Shown here: piece by piece, positions 42,166 to 49,748 of the stretch
Layout: each line of letters begins with the position of its first letter
Numbering within the stretch: the stretch's first letter is position 1
DNA from: an uncultured Microbacterium sp.
GTDB lineage: Bacteria; Actinomycetota; Actinomycetes; Actinomycetales; Microbacteriaceae
Assembly (NCBI GenBank): GCA_913774665.1
Contig: CAJYHN010000014.1
Location: forward strand, 1 to 64,000
Direction of reading: 5' to 3'
DNA: 64,000 nt
Notes under the pieces: generated by a model
Database searches by the model: none
Told to the model about the DNA's origin: nothing
Seen by the model: the letters and a program-made list of their open reading frames with translations, nothing else
Translations under genes and position numbers: made by a program

Positions 42166-43404
42166 GTGCGCTCCCTCCTCCGACGAACGGTCTGGCAGAT
42201 CAACGCCGTCCGTAACCGTGATCCGCTCAGCCCGGCCCTGTTCGCTCGCCTGTTCGGCGCACGGGGACGACGCTCGTGGGATCCGACGACGGATCCGCGT
42301 CGGATCGTCCTGCTGCGAAGCGATGAGATCGGAGACACCGCGAGCACAGTGACCCTTCTCGCCGCGCTGCGAGAGCGTTGGCCCCGGGCGGTCATCCACC
42401 TCGTCGTGAAGCCGGGGCCGGCATCCATGTTCCACGCGCTGCCGACCGTGGACCGTGTCATCGAATGGGTGCCGGTGACCGATGGGTCCGCGCTCAAGCG
42501 CCAGCTCCTCACGGCCCGTCAGGGCCTGAGGCGGTTCGGACTCATGGGGTACGACCTCGCCATCCTTCCTCGGTGGGACTTCGACGACACGCCCATTCGT
42601 TTTCTGGCCGTCGCCACCCGGGCGCGATCCATCGTCGGCTTCAGCCCGGTCCCCGAGCGCGAGCCCGCGTGGCTCGGGCAGCAGGCCGCGCTCTTGACCG
42701 ATGAGATCTGGCGCGGCACGACGCCGCTGCGCACAGTGGACCAGCTGCACCGCATCGCCCAGTACCTCGGGGTGCCCTGGGCGCTGCATCGATCCTCCCC
42801 GGCGGGCATGGGGCTGTTCGACGCGCGTGACGCGGAGGTTGCTGCGGATCGCGCGGGAGCGGCGGAGGACACCGGCCATGTCATCGGCTTCGGTATCGGC
42901 GCGCGTGACGCCAAGCGTCAGTGGCCCGTCGAGGAACTGGCCGCCGTCGCCGAGCGATTGACCGCGCAGCGGCCGGTGTCGGTGCGCATTCTGGGTGGTT
43001 CGGTCGACAAGGAGCGAGGAGAGCGACTGCGCGCTCTTCTCGCGGCCCGCGGCATCCGCGGTGTGGATCTCACCGGCCGACTCAGCCTCAGCGAGAGCGC
43101 GGCTGCGATCGCCGGGTGCGAGGCCTTCTTGGGCAATGACTCCGGTCTGCAGCACATCTCGAGCAGCATCAACATTCCTACCGTCGTCGTCACATGTCAT
43201 CCGGCTTCAGGGTCCCCGTGGAGCGACAACGCCCCCGAACGATTCGGGCCCTGGTCCGATCGCAGCGCGGTGCTCCAGCCGGAGCGCCCGGCTGACGGGT
43301 GCGGTGATGAGTGCGTCGCACCCGAGCCGCACTGCATCCGGGCGGTCGGAGCCGAAGAGGCTGCCGAGACGCTCGAGCTTCTGCTCGCCGGCTCGTCACG
43401 CTGA
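42166..43404 (+). CDS. Family 9 glycosyltransferase (heptosyltransferase-like)
   Basis: A 412-residue GT-B enzyme of the ADP-heptose:acceptor heptosyltransferase family (RfaF/WaaF-like). The N-terminal domain has RRIVLLRSDEIGDTASTVTLL (~45-65), and the C-terminal domain has the donor-site pattern VIGFGIGARDAKRQWP and GCEAFLGNDSGLQHIS. It is followed by hldE and gmhA, and convergent gmhB is close by, so an ADP-heptose donor is a reasonable inference. The end carries three closely spaced cysteines (CGDECVAPEPHC). Confidence 0.88.
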   Translation: MRSLLRRTVWQINAVRNRDPLSPALFARLFGARGRRSWDPTTDPRRIVLLRSDEIGDTASTVTLLAALRERWPRAVIHLVVKPGPASMFHALPTVDRVIEWVPVTDGSALKRQLLTARQGLRRFGLMGYDLAILPRWDFDDTPIRFLAVATRARSIVGFSPVPEREPAWLGQQAALLTDEIWRGTTPLRTVDQLHRIAQYLGVPWALHRSSPAGMGLFDARDAEVAADRAGAAEDTGHVIGFGIGARDAKRQWPVEELAAVAERLTAQRPVSVRILGGSVDKERGERLRALLAARGIRGVDLTGRLSLSESAAAIAGCEAFLGNDSGLQHISSSINIPTVVVTCHPASGSPWSDNAPERFGPWSDRSAVLQPERPADGCGDECVAPEPHCIRAVGAEEAAETLELLLAGSSR

Positions 43405-43464
43405 CTTCGTTACGATCATCCGGTTCGCCCCTCACACCCTCTTTCGCACGTCTGGATACTCCGC

Positions 43465-44949
43465 ATGTCAGCACTGCCATCGATCACCCCGCAGCATGTC
43501 CTCGGGTTCGAGGGCGCTCGAGTCATCGTCATCGGCGACGCAATGCTCGACCGTTACGTCGACGGAGCGGTCGAGCGCATCTCACCGGAAGCGCCCATTC
43601 CCGTCCTGCGGGTGCGTAACGACCGGAGCGTCGCGGGCGGTGCAGCCAACGCCGCGATGAACATCGCCGCGCTGGGTGTGCGGACCACGCTGGTGGCTGC
43701 ATGGGCCGACGACGAAGCCGGTCGCGAACTCGCGCGGCTACTGGGTGCATCGGGCGTCGAGGCAGTCTCGGTGCGCCGGGGAACGGCGCCGACCATCGAG
43801 AAGCTGCGCGTGGTGGCGGGCGCCCAGCAGATCGTGCGCGTCGATCGCGAAGACACCCAGCCGTTGCCGGCCGGTGCCGCAGACGAAGCCTTCGAAGCCG
43901 TTCGAGCGGCTCTTTCCAGCGGTTCCGACCGTGTCGCGGTGGTCGTCTCCGACTACGCCAAGGGCATGCTCGACGAAGACCTCGTTCAGCGCGTCGTCGA
44001 ACTGGCGCGCGCCTCGAACGTCCCCGTCGTCGTAGACCCCAAGTCCGCTGACATTCGCAAGTACCGCGGGGCCAGCATTGTGAAACCCAACTTCACCGAG
44101 GCCCTGCAGATGGCTGGTCTCACGGCGAACGCGCCCGACGAACAGACGTTGGATGCCATCGCCGAGCGTCTGCTCGTGGACGGTATCTCGTCGCTGGCGG
44201 TTTCCTTGTCCGCCGCCGGTGTCGAGGTCATCGAGAAGACCGCGCGCACCCGTATCCCGACCCGCGCGCGATTGGTCGCCGATGTCTCCGGCGCCGGGGA
44301 CTCGGTCATCGCGGGTATCGCAGCCGGTATGGCGAGCGGTCTGACGACCTTGCAAGCTGTTCAGGTGGGCAATCTGGCGGCCGGAATTGCCTGTGGGCGT
44401 CCCGGAACTGCGGTGGTCTCCAGCGCCGACCTGCTGAACGAGCTGCTGGTCGAGTCTTCTCCCGAGGACCGTCCCGGCACCATCGAGGACTGGAACCAGC
44501 TCGCTCACCTCGTCTCTGTCGAGAAGTCCGCAGGCAAGACCGTCGTTTTCGCCAACGGTGTATTCGATCTATTGCACGCGGGCCATGTGGCTCTCCTCCG
44601 GGAGGCGCGGTCACTCGGCGATGTCCTCGTCGTCGGCGTGAATTCCGATGAATCCACGGCACGCTTGAAGGGCCCCACCCGCCCCCTGCAACCGCAGCAG
44701 GATCGCATGCACGTGCTCGAGGCGGTCCGTTACGTCGACTTCGTCACGGTATTCGGCGAAGACACCCCGCGAGAGCTGATCCGCGCGATCGAGCCCGACA
44801 TCATCGTCAAAGGGTCCGACTACCGGCCCGAGCAGGTCGTGGGCGGAGAGGATGCCAAGGCCTGGGGTGGCCGCGTGCACATCGTCAACCTCCTCGACGG
44901 CGTCTCGACGACCCGTCTCTCGCAAGGCCAGCAGGTTCGGCGCGGCTAA
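43465..44949 (+). CDS. hldE: Bifunctional heptose-7-phosphate kinase / heptose-1-phosphate adenylyltransferase
   Basis: A full two-domain HldE (RfaE) of 494 residues. The N-terminal PfkB-type kinase (~1-325) has GDAMLDRYVDG, RSVAGGAANAAMNIA and the catalytic DVSGAGDSVIAG. The C-terminal nucleotidyltransferase (~350-494) has FANGVFDLLHAGHVALLREA and VKGSDYRPEQVVGG. Together they convert D-glycero-D-manno-heptose-7-phosphate to the 1,7-bisphosphate and, after GmhB, to ADP-heptose. A possible GATACT box is at 43455-43460, but its 4-nt spacing is short. gmhA follows 32 nt downstream. Confidence 0.95.
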   Translation: MSALPSITPQHVLGFEGARVIVIGDAMLDRYVDGAVERISPEAPIPVLRVRNDRSVAGGAANAAMNIAALGVRTTLVAAWADDEAGRELARLLGASGVEAVSVRRGTAPTIEKLRVVAGAQQIVRVDREDTQPLPAGAADEAFEAVRAALSSGSDRVAVVVSDYAKGMLDEDLVQRVVELARASNVPVVVDPKSADIRKYRGASIVKPNFTEALQMAGLTANAPDEQTLDAIAERLLVDGISSLAVSLSAAGVEVIEKTARTRIPTRARLVADVSGAGDSVIAGIAAGMASGLTTLQAVQVGNLAAGIACGRPGTAVVSSADLLNELLVESSPEDRPGTIEDWNQLAHLVSVEKSAGKTVVFANGVFDLLHAGHVALLREARSLGDVLVVGVNSDESTARLKGPTRPLQPQQDRMHVLEAVRYVDFVTVFGEDTPRELIRAIEPDIIVKGSDYRPEQVVGGEDAKAWGGRVHIVNLLDGVSTTRLSQGQQVRRG

Positions 44950-44981
44950 CGCCGGAGCCGATCGAAGGAAGGGAGTCACCC

Positions 44982-45563
44982 ATGGGTGTTCTGCAGGAGA
45001 ATCTCAGAGACAACGCACGACGGATGTCCGTTCTCGCGGACGACGAGGCGTTCGGGATCGCTTTCGATCGCGCAGCGGAGATCATGGTGTCATCGCTGCG
45101 CGGCGGCGGCACGCTCTTGGCATGCGGCAACGGGGGATCGATGACGAACGCGCAGCACTTCGCCGAGGAGCTGACCGGCCGCTTTCGAGGCAACCGCCCG
45201 CCGCTTCGGGCGATGGCGATCTCCGATCCGTCGCACCTCACGTGCGTGGCGAACGACTATGGGTACGAGTACGTCTTCTCGAAGTTCGTCGAGGCCTTCG
45301 CTCGCCCCGGTGACGTGCTTCTCGCCCTGTCGACGAGCGGAAAGTCGCCGAACGTGCTCCGTGCGGCAGAGGCGATGAAGTCGGCCGGGGGACTTGTGGT
45401 GGCATCGTCTGCCACGGCGGCGTCACCGATCGGAGCGCTCGCGGACGTCGTGATCGAACTCGGCGGCAGCCGATGGGCAGACCGGGTGCAGGAGTCGGAG
45501 CTCGTCGTCATCCACTCGCTCATGCAGGCCATCGAGGACGCGTTCGGCTACTCAGCCGAGTGA
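44982..45563 (+). CDS. gmhA: Sedoheptulose-7-phosphate isomerase (SIS family)
   Basis: First step of heptose synthesis, from sedoheptulose-7-phosphate to D-glycero-D-manno-heptose-7-phosphate. The 193-residue SIS-domain protein has the phosphosugar loop CGNGGSMTNAQHFAEELTG (~48-66) and LSTSGKSPNVLRA (~116-128). An AAGGGAG ribosome site precedes ATG 44982. The end overlaps the convergent gmhB end by 16 bp, so the plus and minus transcripts share sequence there. Confidence 0.94.
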   Translation: MGVLQENLRDNARRMSVLADDEAFGIAFDRAAEIMVSSLRGGGTLLACGNGGSMTNAQHFAEELTGRFRGNRPPLRAMAISDPSHLTCVANDYGYEYVFSKFVEAFARPGDVLLALSTSGKSPNVLRAAEAMKSAGGLVVASSATAASPIGALADVVIELGGSRWADRVQESELVVIHSLMQAIEDAFGYSAE

Positions 45564-46144
45564 TCGTCCAACGCTCGTTGGACCTCCGTCGCAAAAGCAG
45601 CCAAGCTCGATGAGGTGTGGTCGGCAGCCGGGTCGTGGTCGGTGTGTATGCGCACCGTTGCGCCGCCGCCGTTACGGACGGCGAGCCGACGTCCCATTTC
45701 GACATCCGAGGCCGTGTCTCCGACCATGACCGACAGGGACCCGTCGAGGTCGGGGTTCTCCCCGAGGTAGCCGGTCGCCATTCCCGGCGCCGGTTTACGG
45801 CATTCGCAGCCTTCTGCCTCGAGATGAGGGCAATAACGGATGTCATCGATGCGACCGCCGGCGTCTTCGATCGCGCGAACCATCCGCAGATGCACACGCT
45901 CGAGATCCTCACGAGTCATCAGCCTTTTGCCGATGCCCTGTTGATTCGTGACGACGACTATGCGCGGCGACCAGTGGGCGAGCACCCGAAGAGCCTCGAG
46001 AGCGCCGGGCTCGAAACGAAATTCATCCCAGGTGCGGACGTAGCCGCCCCAGATGCGTGTGTTGATGACGCCGTCGCGGTCGAGGAAGAGACACCACGGG
46101 CGACCGACCCTGCGGCGGACGACGTCATCGATGGCCGCCGTCAT
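45548..46144 (-). CDS. gmhB: D,D-heptose 1,7-bisphosphate phosphatase (HAD-IIIA)
   Basis: A 198-residue HAD phosphatase that removes the 7-phosphate of heptose-1,7-bisphosphate. Motif I is LFLDRDGVIN, motif II is VVTNQQGIGK, the zinc-binding pattern CPHLEAEGCECRKP is typical of GmhB, and motif IV is MVGDTASDVEMG. ATG 46144 is chosen to start MTAAIDD; an ATG at 46174 lies inside the upstream gene. It is the last gene of a minus-strand operon with the aminosugar genes. Confidence 0.92.
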   Translation of the reverse strand: MTAAIDDVVRRRVGRPWCLFLDRDGVINTRIWGGYVRTWDEFRFEPGALEALRVLAHWSPRIVVVTNQQGIGKRLMTREDLERVHLRMVRAIEDAGGRIDDIRYCPHLEAEGCECRKPAPGMATGYLGENPDLDGSLSVMVGDTASDVEMGRRLAVRNGGGATVRIHTDHDPAADHTSSSLAAFATEVQRALDDHSAE

Positions 46145-46170
46145 GCCTGTCCGCCGTCGTCCGCTCGCAC

Positions 46171-47085
46171 TCAAGAGCTGGCCAGTTCGCGGAACTCTTC
46201 GTAGTCGCGGATGTAGTCCGCGTCGTCGTAGGGGTGCGAGGCGAACACGATAAGAACGGCGTCGGCACTGTAGTCGTACTGAGTGCCCCAGGTCATCTTC
46301 GGCATGTACAGACCCAGCGAAGGATCATCAAGCACGTAGACGCTGCGCTGGGTACCGTCATCGACGATGCACGAGACGCTTCCCGTCAGACAGACCAGAA
46401 ACTGCTCGCACTGCCGATGCGCGTGCTCTCCGCGTACCTCTTTGGAGGGCACGCCGTGGACGAAGAACACACGTCGCGGATCGAAAGGGAGGTCGCCGGG
46501 GAGATCGATCGGCAAGAGCGCGCCACGAATGTCGCTGACCGTACGCAGGCGGGTCAGGCCAGCGGAGATGCTTGCGCTCGGTGTCGTCTCGGGGCTCTGG
46601 CCGCCTGCCGTCTCGGTGTACCCGGCGATACGCGCGGGGTTTCCGACCACAATCGCGTACGGGGGGACATCCTTCGTGACGACGGCCCCCGCGCCGATCA
46701 TGGCCTTACGCCCGATGCGGACGCCCGGCAGGATCACGGCTCCGCCGCCGAGCGACGCCCCGTCTTCTATAACCGTCGTGGCGAAGACTTCCGGGTACTG
46801 CTTGCTGCGGGGGAACGGGTCGTTGGTGAAGGTCACGTTCGGTCCGACAAACACATCGTCGCCCAATCGGATGCCGTCCCAGACCTGCACCCCGGACTTG
46901 AGAGTCACTCGGTCACCGATGCGGACATCGTTCTCGACGAAGACGTGATCGTTGATGTTGACGTCCTCGCCGATCACAGCGCCGGGGAGCACATGCGAGA
47001 AGGCCCATACCCGGGTACCGTCCCCGACCATCGTGCTCTCACAGATGCCCTGCTCATGGACGAAGAACCGCGTCGATTCATTCAT
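46171..47085 (-). CDS. WxcM-like fused acyltransferase / dTDP-sugar 3,4-ketoisomerase
   Basis: A two-domain protein of 304 residues. The N-terminal half (~1-155) is a left-handed beta-helix acyltransferase with hexapeptide repeats (VIGEDVNINDHVFVENDV, GGGAVILPGVRIG, GAGAVVTKDVPPYAIVVGNPA). The C-terminal half (~175-300) is an FdtA/QdtA-type cupin ketoisomerase with HAHRQCEQFLVCLTG and YMPKMTWG. This is the arrangement of Xanthomonas WxcM. It likely isomerises dTDP-4-keto-6-deoxyglucose to the 3-keto sugar and later N-acylates the 3-amino product. AAGGAG precedes ATG 47085. Confidence 0.9.
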   Translation of the reverse strand: MNESTRFFVHEQGICESTMVGDGTRVWAFSHVLPGAVIGEDVNINDHVFVENDVRIGDRVTLKSGVQVWDGIRLGDDVFVGPNVTFTNDPFPRSKQYPEVFATTVIEDGASLGGGAVILPGVRIGRKAMIGAGAVVTKDVPPYAIVVGNPARIAGYTETAGGQSPETTPSASISAGLTRLRTVSDIRGALLPIDLPGDLPFDPRRVFFVHGVPSKEVRGEHAHRQCEQFLVCLTGSVSCIVDDGTQRSVYVLDDPSLGLYMPKMTWGTQYDYSADAVLIVFASHPYDDADYIRDYEEFRELASS

Positions 47086-47485
47086 CTGGACTCTCCTTGC
47101 GTGGTGTAAAGACGATCCGACCCGCCACAAAGCCCAAGGGCGCGGTCACGACGACGCTGAGCGCGTTCGCATATGCGGGCCAGTTCAGTGCATGGATGCC
47201 GGCGATGACGACCAGCCCGATCAAGAAGATGACGAGGTAACACAGCGCGTAAGAGATCGCCGCTCGCGCTGATCCGTCGTTGGTGAAGACCCACCTCGCC
47301 GCGAAGACGGTCGAATATGCCAGTCCCAGGGCAAACGAGATCGTGTAGGCCAGCCAGCCCGGCATGAGATAGCTGAGACCGACGAGCAGGGCAGTGGTGA
47401 CGAGGGTGTTCGTCGCTCCGACCAGGAGGAATCGCCATGCGGCTTGCCCCGTTGTGCGACGACCTCCCGGTGCGAGAGTCACCAC
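47078..47485 (-). CDS. GtrA-family membrane protein
   Basis: A 135-residue protein with four transmembrane helices (~18-130) and the GtrA features FLLVGATNTLV and RWVFTND. Family members move polyprenyl-phosphate sugars across the membrane or support that step. It overlaps the adjoining GtrB-like glycosyltransferase gene and the WxcM-like gene by 7-8 bp, so the pair likely makes and flips a polyprenyl-linked sugar for side-chain addition. Confidence 0.87.
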   Translation of the reverse strand: MVTLAPGGRRTTGQAAWRFLLVGATNTLVTTALLVGLSYLMPGWLAYTISFALGLAYSTVFAARWVFTNDGSARAAISYALCYLVIFLIGLVVIAGIHALNWPAYANALSVVVTAPLGFVAGRIVFTPRKESPDE

Positions 47486-48408
47486 TCCTCGCGCTTCATC
47501 ACGATCGAGATGGGGCGCTGCTTGGTGTTGTCGAAGATCCGCCAGACGTATGCCCCGACGATGCCGATCGATGTGATGGTCAGGAAGGTTGAGAACAGGA
47601 TCGTCAACATGAGGGGAACATAACCGGGCTCGTTGATCTGCCCGGCAAGGTAATAGCCGAGGATCACGATCGCGGCGATGACGACCAAGAAACCTCCGAG
47701 CAGTCCCCCGACCAGGAGCACGTCGAGCGGGATATTTGTAAAGGCAAATACGCTATCCAGGAGGTACTTGACCCGCTTCCGCAGGGTCCACTGGCTCTCG
47801 CCGTCCTCGCGCGCTTGGCGCTCGTACGGGATCTCCCCCCGACGGAAGCCCACCCAGTACAGCTGGGCGACGAGGCTGGAATTGGCCTCCGTCATCTGGA
47901 CCAGCTGTCGGGCGACGGTGCGTGTGCAACCGAACACGTCGACCCCGCCGGGGGGCATGTCGCGGGCAATGAACCGTCGGTACATGCTCCAGAACGTCCG
48001 CGCTCCGACGCTGGACAGTGCGGGATCAGCCCGGGCCGTGCGGCGCCCAACGACCACGTCAAGGGCGCCGGTCGAGAGCGCTCGCGCGAATTCGATCATG
48101 AGCTCGGCCGGCTCCTGCAGATCGGCGGCCATGACCCCGATTGCCTCGCCTCGAGCGGCCTCCAGGCCGCTGCGGATCGCGGCGAATGATCCGAAGTTGC
48201 GCGAGTGCTGCAGGAGCTGAGAACGGAAGCGCGCACCGGGTAGGGCAGCAACCAACGCATCGTACGAACCGTCGGGCGAGCCGTCGACGACGAACACCAC
48301 CTCGGTGTCCGTAGGGAGCTCTCCCATCAGTCCTTCGAGCCGAGATACGAGGGCGGGGATGTTCTCCTCGTTCCCGTAGACGGGAATGACAATCGAGAAC
48401 GCCGTCAC
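47479..48408 (-). CDS. GtrB/DPM1-like polyprenyl-phosphate glycosyltransferase
   Basis: A 309-residue GT2. The N-terminal catalytic domain (~1-225) has SIVIPVYGNEENIPAL, VFVVDGSPDGSYDAL and MAADLQEPAELM. Two C-terminal transmembrane helices (~235-295) end in a short basic tail. It probably transfers a nucleotide sugar to undecaprenyl phosphate for the adjacent GtrA protein. GTG 48408 overlaps the aminotransferase stop by 4 bp. Confidence 0.88.
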   Translation of the reverse strand: MTAFSIVIPVYGNEENIPALVSRLEGLMGELPTDTEVVFVVDGSPDGSYDALVAALPGARFRSQLLQHSRNFGSFAAIRSGLEAARGEAIGVMAADLQEPAELMIEFARALSTGALDVVVGRRTARADPALSSVGARTFWSMYRRFIARDMPPGGVDVFGCTRTVARQLVQMTEANSSLVAQLYWVGFRRGEIPYERQAREDGESQWTLRKRVKYLLDSVFAFTNIPLDVLLVGGLLGGFLVVIAAIVILGYYLAGQINEPGYVPLMLTILFSTFLTITSIGIVGAYVWRIFDNTKQRPISIVMKREEW

Positions 48409-49517
48409 CCGATGCTCCTCAGTACCCCGCAAACGCGGTCCACTTCATCGTCGGTCAGCTCGGGGAACAACGGCAGACTGAAGACCTCGTCACACGCCGC
48501 TTCGGTCTGCGCCTTGGGCGTAGCCGGAGCGTGTGCGGAGAAGGCTGCCTGCTTCCAGTCGGGAAGGGGGAAGTGCACATCGGTCGTCACTCCCGCGCTG
48601 CGCAGATGATCCCTGACCGCGTCGCGTTGCGGGCTGCGGCAGACGGCGAGGTGCGCGCCGTGGCCTTCGGCGGCGGGAAGGACCGTGAGGATTTCCGGGG
48701 CGATCTCGGCTCCGGCGGCGCGGTATCGCGCGATGATCTCCCGCCTTCGAGCGTTGAACCTGTCGACCAGGGGAAGGCGCAGGCGCAGGAACGCCGCCTG
48801 CATTTCATCGAGACGGGAGTTCGTCCCTCCGGGCAGCGTCGCGTCGTACTTCGTCGCCCAGCCGTACTGTCGCAGCTGACGGACGCGATCGGCGACTTCG
48901 CTCGAACGGGTGACGACAGCGCCACCATCCCCGACGGCGCCGAGATTCTTCGTTGGATAGAAACTGATGGTGGCCGCATCGCCGAAAGTCCCCGCGCGCC
49001 CGTCGCGAGAGTCGGCTCCGATGGCCTGAGCGCAGTCCTCGACGAGTGCAATACTTCTCTCGTCGCAGAGGGAACGCAGTTCCGCGATGTCACCGACGTG
49101 GCCGTAGAGGTGGGTGACGACGACGACCCCTACTTCGTGGTCGAGGACGTCGCGGACTGTGTCGGCTGTCAGACAGAGCGTTGTGGCATCCACATCCGCA
49201 TAGCGGGGGGTCAGGCCAGCGCGTTTGACCGCTGTTGACGTGTATCCACCAGCATTGCCCGCCGTGACGACAACCGAGCGGCCCGCGGGCATTACCGCCT
49301 TCACGGCCAGTTCGAGAGCGTCCGTTCCGTTGGCGACTCCTACCGCGTGATCGACGCCGACATACGCCGCGAGCTCGGACTCGAATGCGCGGTGGTGGGT
49401 GCCGTGCACCGCATAGCCCGAATCGATGACCTCGGCGGCTGCGCGCAGGAGAAGGTCACGATCTCGCCGCAAGCCCCGGGAGAGGTCATTGAAGGGGATC
49501 GCAGGATGTTCGCTCAT
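48405..49517 (-). CDS. DegT/DnrJ/EryC1 sugar aminotransferase
   Basis: A 370-residue PLP enzyme. The Schiff-base lysine is in ISFYPTKNLGAVGDGG. GVANGTDALELAV near residue 60 and VVTHLYGHVGDI are the other family hallmarks. With the WxcM-like ketoisomerase in the same operon it most likely acts as an FdtB/QdtB-type 3-aminotransferase making a dTDP-3-amino-3,6-dideoxyhexose. The dTDP-keto sugar precursor would come from rmlA/rmlB at the right end. GAAGGA precedes the ATG. Confidence 0.9.
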   Translation of the reverse strand: MSEHPAIPFNDLSRGLRRDRDLLLRAAAEVIDSGYAVHGTHHRAFESELAAYVGVDHAVGVANGTDALELAVKAVMPAGRSVVVTAGNAGGYTSTAVKRAGLTPRYADVDATTLCLTADTVRDVLDHEVGVVVVTHLYGHVGDIAELRSLCDERSIALVEDCAQAIGADSRDGRAGTFGDAATISFYPTKNLGAVGDGGAVVTRSSEVADRVRQLRQYGWATKYDATLPGGTNSRLDEMQAAFLRLRLPLVDRFNARRREIIARYRAAGAEIAPEILTVLPAAEGHGAHLAVCRSPQRDAVRDHLRSAGVTTDVHFPLPDWKQAAFSAHAPATPKAQTEAACDEVFSLPLFPELTDDEVDRVCGVLRSIG

Positions 49518-49580
49518 GAGTTCCTTCTGGGGACGAGATGCGTGGTGGCGCTGCCGCGTCCCCCGAGCATGTGGCTTCGA

Positions 49581-49622
49581 CGAGGCGCCCCGCCTCGCTG
49601 TCGACAGTGACGTTGCGCAACG
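49581..49622. promoter_or_regulatory. Palindromes in the aminotransferase upstream region
   Basis: The 231-bp gap 49518-49748 contains a hairpin CGAGGCG-CCC-CGCCTCG (49581-49597) and a perfect 12-bp palindrome CGTTGCGCAACG (49611-49622). They lie upstream of the minus-strand aminosugar operon and downstream of the next minus-strand gene. A regulator site or weak terminator is possible. No gene is seen in the gap. Confidence 0.3.
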
Positions 49623-49748
49623 GTCAGAGTCGGTGTCTTCCGCATCAGTGTATCGGCGCCTTTTGCGAACTCTTGTTCTCGTGCGCGTTCCTGCTCTTCT
49701 GAGAACGACTCACGCACGGCCCTTTCGGGCACCGTCTCCTACCCGGAT

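Noticed and set aside
42166-46144. LPS core biosynthesis locus of a Gram-negative contaminant
   Set aside because: Base composition, codon use, leaderless promoters and neighbouring LCP, LGFP and fused RmlCD genes are all actinobacterial.
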